Under the pieces are notes generated by a model. That model was not told the origin of the DNA and ran no database searches. It worked only from the letters and a program-made list of their open reading frames with translations. The translations under genes and the position numbers were made by a program. Shown piece by piece: positions 24,513-34,001 of a stretch of 64,000 bases of DNA (its first letter is position 1; every line of letters begins with the position of its first letter). This DNA is from AG2 sp036493735 (GTDB lineage Bacteria > Gemmatimonadota > Gemmatimonadetes > Gemmatimonadales > Gemmatimonadaceae), in the NCBI GenBank assembly GCA_036493735.1, contig DASXPH010000093.1:1-64000 (forward strand), given 5' to 3'.

Positions 24513-26174
24513 ATGCGCCGAATACTGACTCTCGTTGTATCCCTTGCGTTCCTCTCCGGCGTCGCCCGCGCCCAGCAGACGACGGCGGACACAGTTTATG
24601 ATATTGTAATCAAGAACGGACGCGTCCTCGACGGAGAGGGCAATCCGTGGATCCTCGCCGACGTCGCGATCAAGGACGGACACTTCGTGAAGGTCGGCCG
24701 TGTCGCGGGGCACGGCAAAATGGAGATCGATGCACGCGGCAAGTACGTCTCGCCAGGCTGGATCGACATGATGGATCAGTCGGGCGGCGTATTGCCGCGC
24801 AACGGTCTGGCCGAGAACAAGCTGCGCGAGGGCGTGACGACGGCCATCGGCGGCGAGGGCGGTACCCCGGTGCCGGCATCGCGCATCCCGGACTACTTCG
24901 CGACGCTGGAGCGCCAGGGCATCAGCATCAACTTCGGCAGCTACTTCAGCGAGACGCAGGCTCGCGTCGCTGTGCTCGGTCGCTCGGCGCGGGCGCCTAA
25001 CGCGGCGGAGCTGGACCGGATGCGCGCGATCATGGACACGGCGATGCGCGCCGGCGCGATGGGAATGTCGACGGCGCTCATCTACCCGCCGTCGAGCTAT
25101 TCCACGACGGACGAGCTCGTGGAGGTCGGCAAGGCGGCGGCGGCGTTAGGCGGCATCTACGCCAGCCATATTCGCGGTGAGGGGAAGGAGGTCGTGCAGG
25201 CGGTGGGGGAGGCGATTGCGATTGGTGAGCGCGCCGGCATGCCGGTCGAGGTCTTTCACCTCAAGGTCGCGCATCAGCCGGGTTGGGGCATCCTCATGGA
25301 TTCGGTTCGCGCTGAAGTCGATGCGGCGCGGGCTCGTGGAGTGGACGTGGCCGCGGACATGTACGTCTACACAGCGGGAGGCACCGGTCTCGAGGCAACG
25401 ATTCCGAGTTGGGCGCACGAGGGCGGTACCGATTCCCTCAAGGCACGTCTCGCCAATCCCGCGATTCGCGCCCGACTCAAGAACGAGATCAAGACCGGCT
25501 CGCCAGGATGGTGGAACATCATCGAGGCCGCCGGCGGCTGGGATGGAGTCGTGCTGGTGAATGCGCGCAATCCCGCGAACAAGAAATATGAGAACAAGAC
25601 AATCACGCAGATCGCGAAGGAAATGGGCAAAGATCCCGCGGACGTCGCATTCGATCTCGTGGCGCAGGGGCAGGATCGCGTGATGGCGATTTACCATATG
25701 ATGGGCGAGCAGGATATCGAGACGGCGCTCCGCTTTCCCTGGACCAGTATCGGCAGCGACGCGGGTGCAATCCTGAAGTACGGCGAGCCTGACGAGACGG
25801 GTCTGCCGCATCCACGCAGCTTCGGGAATTTTCCGCGCGTGATCGCCCGTTATGTGAAGGAGCGCAAGGTGCTCACGCTCGAGGATGCGATTCGGAAGAT
25901 GACCTCCTGGCCAGCGACGCGAATGCGGCTGGCGAATCGCGGCGCCATACGCGAGGGCAATTGGGCTGACGTCACGATTTTCGATCTGGATCAATTACAG
26001 GATCGCGCGACCTACGAGAGCCCGATGGAGTTCCCAACCGGAATCGAGTGGGTGCTCGTGAACGGTGTCGTCACGATCGATCACGGCCGGCACACCGGCG
26101 CCAAGGCTGGGCAAGTCCTGAAAGGACAGGGATACAACTGCAACTGTCGATCGGCATCAATTGGGGATAGGTAG
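24513..26174 (+). CDS. secreted N-acyl-D-amino-acid deacylase-like amidohydrolase
   Basis: A 553-residue exported protein (signal peptide about 1-20) of the amidohydrolase superfamily, closest to D-aminoacylases (YDIVIKNGRVLDGEGNPWILADV, GVTTAIGGEGG, YASHIRGEG, VEVFHLKVAH, SIGSDAGA, then WADVTIFDL). The reaction in that family is hydrolysis of N-acyl-D-amino acids. Two features are odd. The usual H-x-H after PG-[FW]-ID is replaced, reading PGWIDMMDQSGG, so Met87 and Gln89 stand where two metal ligands should be; and the ligand Cys of GNCG is a Glu115-type GGEGG. Other ligands (His in SHIRG, His in FHLKV, Asp in GSDAG) remain, so a mononuclear site is possible. The stop codon merges into an iteron element. 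Confidence 0.8.
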   Translation: MRRILTLVVSLAFLSGVARAQQTTADTVYDIVIKNGRVLDGEGNPWILADVAIKDGHFVKVGRVAGHGKMEIDARGKYVSPGWIDMMDQSGGVLPRNGLAENKLREGVTTAIGGEGGTPVPASRIPDYFATLERQGISINFGSYFSETQARVAVLGRSARAPNAAELDRMRAIMDTAMRAGAMGMSTALIYPPSSYSTTDELVEVGKAAAALGGIYASHIRGEGKEVVQAVGEAIAIGERAGMPVEVFHLKVAHQPGWGILMDSVRAEVDAARARGVDVAADMYVYTAGGTGLEATIPSWAHEGGTDSLKARLANPAIRARLKNEIKTGSPGWWNIIEAAGGWDGVVLVNARNPANKKYENKTITQIAKEMGKDPADVAFDLVAQGQDRVMAIYHMMGEQDIETALRFPWTSIGSDAGAILKYGEPDETGLPHPRSFGNFPRVIARYVKERKVLTLEDAIRKMTSWPATRMRLANRGAIREGNWADVTIFDLDQLQDRATYESPMEFPTGIEWVLVNGVVTIDHGRHTGAKAGQVLKGQGYNCNCRSASIGDR

Positions 26175-26266
26175 AGGGAAGAGGGTGGAAAGCAACGAAG
26201 GCCGACGGCGTTGCCGTCGGCTTTCCTTATTCCAACCCTCTACCCGCAACCCTCTACCCTCTACCA
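26169..26266. repeat. paired boundary iterons around a terminator (GTAGAGGG type)
   Basis: The stop TAG of the amidohydrolase is part of GGTAGAGGGAAGAGGGTGG (26170-26188). The hairpin GCCGACGGC/GCCGTCGGC (26201-26209 with 26213-26221) follows, then C-rich words CCAACCCTCTACCCGC and AACCCTCTACCCTCTACC (26232-26265). Arms are roughly complementary. The same architecture and almost the same core hairpin occur at 31287-31395. Confidence 0.8.
26201..26227 (+). terminator. Rho-independent terminator
   Basis: A 9-bp perfect stem with GTT loop and a pyrimidine-rich tail follows the amidohydrolase gene. Confidence 0.75.
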
Positions 26267-26272
26267 AAACAA

Positions 26273-26310
26273 AACTCGCGTGTCACGAGCATGCTCGTGA
26301 CACGCGAGTT
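26273..26310 (-). terminator. 38-bp perfect palindrome, terminator of the OMP gene
   Basis: Nineteen bases on each side of 26291/26292 are perfectly complementary, with GAGCATGCTC at the centre. On the minus strand TTTTGTTTT follows, so it is a terminator for the outer-membrane protein gene that ends at 26336. The absence of a loop-forming spacer is unusual; a DNA cruciform or dimeric protein site is also possible. Confidence 0.75.
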
Positions 26311-26335
26311 GTTGTTCGAAGCCGAACTGCGCTTC

Positions 26336-27064
26336 TTATCGGCCGTAGGAGACGTTCAGACCGAAGACGTTCTTGCCCTGGTCGATGAAGACCTTCTGCA
26401 TGCCGACGCTGACGCCCCAGCCATTACGGTTGGAGACGCCGAGGCCAGCGCCCATCATGAAACGGTTGCCGCTCTCGGAGGCCCCAGTGGCGCTGAGACG
26501 GCCCCAGCCGAAGCCAGGGGTCACGAACGGAGCGAACGTCATGTCGCCGCTCTTCAGCACGAGCGCGACGGGCACGCCAGCGCTGACCGACAGGGCGGTG
26601 ATGCTGTTGCCCCCGCCGTTATCCGGATTCGCCCAACCGAGATCACCGCGAACGCTCATGGTGAAGAGGTTGGCATCCTTTCCGTCACCGATGGCCCATG
26701 CACCGAGATTGGTCTCGGCGTTGGCGCCGAGCATCAGGTTGCTCTTGAAGCCCTGCGCACTCGGGCTCACCATGCCGAGGCTGCCGCCGAGCGAGAAGCC
26801 GCTCACCGGCATCGAGACCGACGCACCGAAGGAGTTGAAACCTGCAGTGTTGTCGGAGAGGTGGCCGTACTGGCCAGAGATCGAGTAGCCCTTCGGGATT
26901 CGGCCGAGCATTGCGGCGGTGACGATCGGCGTCATCGCGCCGACCGGCGTCGTCGAGAGTGCGACGTACGCGGCCGCATCGCCCACACTCGGGCCTTGCG
27001 CCTGTGCAGACGCAGCGACTCCCAGCGACGTGAGCGAAGTCAGAACGATGGCGAACTTCCTCAT
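26336..27064 (-). CDS. putative outer-membrane beta-barrel protein
   Basis: A 242-residue protein with a signal peptide (MRKFAIVLTSLTSLGVAASAQAQ). The mature part has regularly alternating Gly/Ser/aromatic strands such as SGFSLGGSLGMVSPSA, NLFTMSVRGDLGWA, PFVTPGFGWGRLSA and NGWGVSVGMQKVF, and ends in FGLNVSYGR. This fits a small outer-membrane barrel; the terminal residue is Arg rather than aromatic, so BAM-signal status is uncertain. No family is recognised. A TGGAGGATTG site precedes the ATG at 27064, and a 38-bp palindromic terminator follows. It diverges from the BlaI/M56 operon, so the shared 186-base region between them may be jointly regulated. Confidence 0.7.
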   Translation of the reverse strand: MRKFAIVLTSLTSLGVAASAQAQGPSVGDAAAYVALSTTPVGAMTPIVTAAMLGRIPKGYSISGQYGHLSDNTAGFNSFGASVSMPVSGFSLGGSLGMVSPSAQGFKSNLMLGANAETNLGAWAIGDGKDANLFTMSVRGDLGWANPDNGGGNSITALSVSAGVPVALVLKSGDMTFAPFVTPGFGWGRLSATGASESGNRFMMGAGLGVSNRNGWGVSVGMQKVFIDQGKNVFGLNVSYGR

Positions 27065-27191
27065 GATCAATCCTCCAAGAGGAGTGGGTGTGATCAGTTT
27101 CACATCGGCGGTTCCTTTCCCGCCGCTAGGGGGACGATTCGTTTACGGATGAGGCAACTATTGACCTCTTTGTAAGGACTTTCCGACCCAC

Positions 27192-27225
27192 TTGACTTTT
27201 CGCGGTGCCTGTTGAAAAATCAACA
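27192..27225 (+). promoter_or_regulatory. promoter/operator candidate for the blaI-M56 operon
   Basis: TTGACT at 27192-27197 could be a -35 box, and the dyad TGTTGA-AAAA-TCAACA at 27210-27225 overlaps where a -10 would be, 26 bases before the blaI start. BlaI-family repressors bind dyads at their own promoters, but this dyad is not the canonical TACA-N2-TGTA core, so the link is inference. Confidence 0.45.
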
Positions 27226-27250
27226 CCACACGCTCCCGAGGTTTTTTTCA

Positions 27251-27643
27251 GTGGCTACTCATCGAACGGACGAAGCGCTCACCCGCCGCGAGCGCCAGGT
27301 AATGGACATCCTGTTCCGGCGCGCTGAGTGCACCGTGTCCGAAGTCATGGGTGATCTTCCCGATCCGCCCACCTATTCCGCCGTTAGGTCCATTCTCCGC
27401 ATCCTGACGGAGAAGGGACTGATCACGCATCGCGAAGACGGCCCACGGTATGTCTATCTGCCCTCGAAGAGCGCCGAGCGCGCCCAGGAAGATGCGCTCG
27501 AACACGTGGTACGCACGTTCTTCGACGGATCTCACGAGCAGGCGATGACCGCGCTTCTCCGGATCTCGGATGCGGAGCTCTCCGACCTCGAGATCGATCG
27601 TTTGCGTGACCGGATCCGCCGCGCTCGGTCGAGCGGGAGATGA
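27251..27643 (+). CDS. BlaI/MecI/CopY-family repressor
   Basis: A protein of about 130 residues. The winged helix is typical of BlaI/MecI: LTRRERQVMDILFRRAECTVSEVM, YSAVRSILRILTEKGLITHREDGPRYVYLP. The C-terminal dimerisation helix with LLRISDAELSDLEIDRLRDRI follows. In the paradigm BlaI is cleaved or released when the M56 sensor BlaR1 detects a ligand. The GTG at 27251 starts the protein (CGAGG about ten bases upstream); an upstream TTG at 27212 lies in the promoter palindrome. The gene overlaps the M56-HEAT gene by 4 bases, so the pair is translationally coupled. Confidence 0.9.
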   Translation: MATHRTDEALTRRERQVMDILFRRAECTVSEVMGDLPDPPTYSAVRSILRILTEKGLITHREDGPRYVYLPSKSAERAQEDALEHVVRTFFDGSHEQAMTALLRISDAELSDLEIDRLRDRIRRARSSGR

Positions 27644-29817
27644 TGATGAGCACTTTCATAACGACGCTCACCCAGCCGGCAGTGGTTGCCTGGTTGATCA
27701 AGGCCACCGCTCTCCTTGTCGCCGCTCTCGCCGCGACATCACTCCTTCGCCGCGCATCGGCGGGGACACGACATCTCGTGTGGCTTGCGACGCTTGCCGG
27801 CATTCTGTTGCTACCCGCCGTCTCGCTCTCGCCAGCACTGAGGCTCGCGATTCTGCCGTCGCAGCTCGTACCGGCGCTTCCCACCGTGACGACATACCAG
27901 AGCGCCCCTGCCGCACCGGTGCGCGACGTCATCGTCCCGCCGGCAGCGACCGGGTCACCCGCGAACGTGACGCCGCTCCCGGCCGCCGCGCCTCGCACCG
28001 ACAGAGCGCTTCCTAACGTGACGCACATGCCGGTGTGGGCGATGTTGCTCGCTGCCTGGGGCGTAGTCGCCGCGGCCCTTCTCGGCTGGCTCGCATTCGG
28101 TGCTCTGTCCGTCCGCCGGATCGTGCGCTCGGGCCGCGAGCTCGACGAACGGAGCTGGACCGCGCCACTCTGCGAGATTGCCGACCGCCTCGACCTCGAC
28201 GCCGTGCCGCGCCTGCTCTCGAGCCCACTCATCGAGATGCCATTCGCCTGCGGCGTCCTCGAGCCAACGGTCGTGTTGCCGGCGAGCGCCGAAGGCTGGA
28301 ACGACAGCCGTCGCCGTGCTGTTCTCTTTCACGAGCTCGCGCACGTGAAGCGACACGATCTCGTCGGGCATACGTTAGGTAGGATCGCCTGCGCGCTGTA
28401 CTGGTTCCATCCGTTGGTGTGGACGGCGGCGCGCTGCCTGCGCGCCGAGAGCGAGCGCGCGTGCGACGATCTCGTGTTGTCGTGTGGCGCCCGTGCCAGC
28501 GATTACGCCGATCATCTGCTCGACATCGTCATCAGCGTGCGGCACCACGGTGCGCCGGCGACGGCAATGCCAATGGCGCGCCGCCGGGAGCTCGAAGGAC
28601 GCGTTCTCGCCATACTAGATCCAGCGGTCGTCCGTATCGGCCCCGGCCGAATGCAATCGGTGTCGATGCTCGCCGGTGTCGGCGCGCTCGCACTCACCGT
28701 CGCCGCAATGGCTCCGGCTCGCACGTCGAAGCCGAGCCTCGAACGCCTGTCCCTCGCTGGCGACTCCGTCGCACGTTCGGCCAGAGTCAAATCCAGCCAG
28801 ACACAAACGCAGACTCAGACGAACACGGTGACGTCTTCGTCGAACCACACGTCGCGTGTCGTCGACAAGGTGAGCATCGCGTCGGATCCGACCCCGGCAT
28901 CCTCCCCCGCTCCGAGCGCGAATCGAGCGCCGGCGCCCGCTCCGGCGCCGACACCTTCGCCAAGCGTCGCCGAGCCGGTCACCATCGCTGACGCGTTAGG
29001 CGCGGTCGGCAAGGTCGCCGTACGCGAGGCGGCGGCGGCGGTGAGCGGTGTCCTCGGCGGCCACGCGAAGATTTTCGTCAACGGCAAGCCGGCGGTCGAT
29101 TCCGCGAAGATCGCTTTGCTGCTCAAGGTCCTGCGTACCGATCCGGATGCAAACGTCCGGAAGATGGCGGCATGGGGACTGAGCGAAGCCGGCGACGTGT
29201 TGGGTGCAACGGACGCTCTCGCCGAAGCAGTTCGCAGCGACGAGGACGACGACGTGCGCGAGATGGCGGCATGGGCGCTGGCGGACTCGCATCGCGACGT
29301 GGCCCGGCGCGCGCTCGCCGCGGCGCTGCGTCGCGATCCCAGCGAACATGTGCGCGAGACCGCCGTATGGGGTCTTGGCAACGCCGGCCTCCGCGACGAC
29401 GACCGCGAAGTGGTCGAGGCGGCGCTTGCGTCAGACGAGAGTGAGGGGGTCCGGGAATCCGCGGCCTGGGCGTTAGGCAATACACCGCGCCGACCAGCCG
29501 CGCCCGCGCTCGTCACCGCGTTGCGCGACCGCAGCCCTGAGGTTCGTGAAAGCGCGGCCTGGGCGCTGGCGGAGATCGAGGACGAAGACGCCGCGCCAGC
29601 GGTGCAGTCGGCCTTCGGCCGCGAAACAAATCCGTCCGTGCGCATGGCCGAGCTTCGTGCGCTCACGTTCATGCATGTGGACGACAGGACCATCCTCGAC
29701 GCCGCGCTCGCGTCCAAGGACGCTGAACTTCGCGCTCGCGCCGTGCGAATGCTCGCGGGCTCGGGCGGTTCGTGGCCGGAGCCGCGGCCGCGCCCCAGAC
29801 CACGACCGATGCCGTGA
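27640..29817 (+). CDS. M56 (BlaR1-like) membrane peptidase with C-terminal HEAT repeats
   Basis: A 725-residue protein. Two N-terminal membrane helices precede a third near 133-155 (WAMLLAAWGVVAAALLGWLAF) and the peptidase loop with zinc motif HELAH (His231, Glu232, His235) and ESERACDD further on. This is the BlaR1/MecR1 M56 family, which cleaves a partner repressor on signal. A fourth helix lies near 340-358. No penicillin-binding sensor domain follows. Instead a Pro/Ala/Thr linker (370-450, QTQTQTQT and APAPAPAPTP) leads to about seven HEAT repeats (500-700: VRKMAAWGLSEAGD, VREMAAWALADSHRD). The end is WPEPRPRPRPRPMP. Start may be 27640 or the third ATG at 27646, better spaced from GGGAG. 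The HEAT array could sense protein partners. Confidence 0.88.
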   Translation: MMMSTFITTLTQPAVVAWLIKATALLVAALAATSLLRRASAGTRHLVWLATLAGILLLPAVSLSPALRLAILPSQLVPALPTVTTYQSAPAAPVRDVIVPPAATGSPANVTPLPAAAPRTDRALPNVTHMPVWAMLLAAWGVVAAALLGWLAFGALSVRRIVRSGRELDERSWTAPLCEIADRLDLDAVPRLLSSPLIEMPFACGVLEPTVVLPASAEGWNDSRRRAVLFHELAHVKRHDLVGHTLGRIACALYWFHPLVWTAARCLRAESERACDDLVLSCGARASDYADHLLDIVISVRHHGAPATAMPMARRRELEGRVLAILDPAVVRIGPGRMQSVSMLAGVGALALTVAAMAPARTSKPSLERLSLAGDSVARSARVKSSQTQTQTQTNTVTSSSNHTSRVVDKVSIASDPTPASSPAPSANRAPAPAPAPTPSPSVAEPVTIADALGAVGKVAVREAAAAVSGVLGGHAKIFVNGKPAVDSAKIALLLKVLRTDPDANVRKMAAWGLSEAGDVLGATDALAEAVRSDEDDDVREMAAWALADSHRDVARRALAAALRRDPSEHVRETAVWGLGNAGLRDDDREVVEAALASDESEGVRESAAWALGNTPRRPAAPALVTALRDRSPEVRESAAWALAEIEDEDAAPAVQSAFGRETNPSVRMAELRALTFMHVDDRTILDAALASKDAELRARAVRMLAGSGGSWPEPRPRPRPRPMP

Positions 29818-29829
29818 TTGACCGTTAGG

Positions 29830-29856
29830 CGGGTCCCGGGACAATCCCCGGGACCC
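29830..29856. terminator. intra-operon hairpin and adjacent palindrome
   Basis: GGGTCCCGGG (29831-29840) pairs perfectly with CCCGGGACCC (29847-29856). A second dyad, TGCTGAAT/ATTCAGCA (29874-29889), follows just before the HEAT gene. There is no U-tract, so it may be an attenuator or mRNA-processing site. Confidence 0.55.
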
Positions 29857-29906
29857 TCGGCCATGGCTTTACGTGCTGAATATTCAGCATTCTATCGGAG
29901 GAGAGA

Positions 29907-31274
29907 ATGTTTCGTTCGAGCTTACTCATCATCAGCCTGTTCGTCACCGCAAGTCCGGCGCGAGTCGCCCCTGTCGCCTCGCCCACACGGGCGTCGATGC
30001 ATCATCATACGCCAGATGTGCGAGAGATCCTTGGCAGTGCCCGCGGCGTGTCTCCGTTGATTTGCCTTCTCGCGGGGGACGGCGTTGCCTCGACTGGACG
30101 GTGGGGCGGCGGCTTCTGGGACGCGCCAGCAATGTCGATCGGAGCGGAGGTGCGGATGCGCGTGCGCGAGATGATGCGCTCGCCCCTCTCGAGCGAAGAT
30201 GAACGCGCATTGCTCGACGCGCTCGGATCGGACGATGCATGCGTGAGGCATCTTGCCTCGACGATCATCGGCCGGAGCGACCAGAAGGTGTTTGTCGGAC
30301 CGTTGTCGTCGAAGACGGGCGCGGCGTCCCCGGGTGAGCGGCAGTCGGCAGCGATCGCGCTCGGCCTCCTCGGCGCACGCGAGGCGGTCGATCCGCTGCT
30401 CAAGCTGCTCCGTGATCCCTCGCCCGACGTCCGTGCCGACGGTGCGTGGGCGCTGGGTCGTGTCGGCGACAAACGCGCCGCGCGAAATGTCTCGGTCCTT
30501 CTTCGCGACCAGTATCCCGATGTCCGTGCGGCCTCGGTGGTCGCCCTCGGCCATCTCGAGGCGCGCGACAATGTGGACGATCTGCTCCGGGTGCTGCATG
30601 AAGACACGAGTCCCGAGGTGCGTCGCGTCGCCGCGTGGGCGCTTGGCCAACTCGAGTCGCGGAACGCCATCGCGGGGCTGGCGAACGCGCTGCGAAGCGA
30701 CCGCAGCAACGAGGTTCGCGAGATGTCGGCGTGGGCGCTCGGCCAGATGAATTCCCGAGACGCTGTCGAGAGCCTGACGAATGCGCTGCGCTCCGACGAC
30801 GATCCCGACGTTCGCGAGACGGCGGCGTGGGCGCTGGGCGAGATGAATACGCGCGGCAGTGCCGACGCGCTCGCCGACGCGTTGGGGCGCGATCGCGACG
30901 CAAAGGTACGCGCGACGGCAGCTTGGGCGCTGGGCCAGATTCACTCCGACCATGCGCCGGCGCCGCTCGTTGCGGCACTCAGGGACAGCGACGACGACGT
31001 ACGACTCAAAGCCGCGTGGGCGCTGAGCCAGATCGGTGATGCCGCTGCCGTGCCGGCGGTGACGCAAGCATTGAAGCAGGATCAGCCCGAACGCGTCAGG
31101 CAGGCGCTCGTGCGCGCGCTGCTGGAGTCCGGTGAGCACTCGGAGGAAGCGCTGGAAGGACTGCTGCAATCCAAGGACGACAAGACGCGCGAGCTGGCAG
31201 TGCGCGCGTTGTCGGGTCGCAAGGGTCCCTGGCCCTGGCCGTGGCCCTGGCCGAGACCGCGGCCGACGCCCTAA
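29907..31274 (+). CDS. exported HEAT-repeat protein with WP/RP-rich tail
   Basis: A 455-residue protein with a signal-peptide-like N terminus (MFRSSLLIISLFVTASPARV) and about ten HEAT repeats from residue 85 to 430. Each has the D-x-x-V-R-x-x-A-A-W-A-L-G-x-x pattern, for example SPDVRADGAWALGRVGD, NEVREMSAWALGQMNS and AKVRATAAWALGQIHS. The C terminus is PWPWPWPWPRPRPTP, matching in style the end of the preceding M56 protein (WPEPRPRPRPRPMP). The spacer between the genes holds only a hairpin, so they are probably one operon, and the two HEAT arrays may interact. CGGAGGAG precedes the ATG. The function is unknown; HEAT repeats bind proteins or lipids. Confidence 0.88.
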   Translation: MFRSSLLIISLFVTASPARVAPVASPTRASMHHHTPDVREILGSARGVSPLICLLAGDGVASTGRWGGGFWDAPAMSIGAEVRMRVREMMRSPLSSEDERALLDALGSDDACVRHLASTIIGRSDQKVFVGPLSSKTGAASPGERQSAAIALGLLGAREAVDPLLKLLRDPSPDVRADGAWALGRVGDKRAARNVSVLLRDQYPDVRAASVVALGHLEARDNVDDLLRVLHEDTSPEVRRVAAWALGQLESRNAIAGLANALRSDRSNEVREMSAWALGQMNSRDAVESLTNALRSDDDPDVRETAAWALGEMNTRGSADALADALGRDRDAKVRATAAWALGQIHSDHAPAPLVAALRDSDDDVRLKAAWALSQIGDAAAVPAVTQALKQDQPERVRQALVRALLESGEHSEEALEGLLQSKDDKTRELAVRALSGRKGPWPWPWPWPRPRPTP

Positions 31275-31286
31275 CGGGCGCCGCGC

Positions 31287-31381
31287 GGGTAGAGGGCAGT
31301 GGGCAGAGGGTGGCGGAAACGGAATGAAGGCCGACGGCAAAGCCGTCGGCCTTCCCTTTTCCAACCCTCTGTGCTCTACCC

Positions 31382-31395
<14 letters not shown>
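31287..31395. repeat. paired boundary iterons around a terminator (GTAGAGGG type, second copy)
   Basis: GGGTAGAGGGCAGTGGGCAG at 31287-31306 then AGGGTGG; hairpin GGCCGACGGC/GCCGTCGGCC (31329-31338 with 31342-31351) and tail TTCCCTTTT; then CCAACCCTCTGTGCTCTACC and CTCAGCCCTCTGCCC (31361-31395). The last arm overlaps the final codons and stop of the convergent permease gene (ends 31382), where the stop TGA is embedded in GGGCTGAGGGTAGAG on the coding strand. Confidence 0.8.
31329..31360 (+). terminator. Rho-independent terminator
   Basis: A 10-bp perfect stem with AAA loop and pyrimidine tail follows the HEAT-repeat gene; nearly identical in core to the one at 26201. Confidence 0.8.
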
Positions 31396-33817
<2,422 letters not shown>

Positions 33818-34001
33818 GGTTCGCTCTCACTCTGAGGCGACAGAGGCAGTGCGCGAGTATGCCGAACGCCGTACGGAGTAGGGGCGAAAGCGGTTGCAGT
33901 CAATCGAATAGTGACGTGCCGCACGCCTGCGGGGCTGATTGACGGCGCTCGGTCCTGGAACGATCATCTAGCCCCGACCCAGACCGAGGAGCTGAGCACG
34001 A

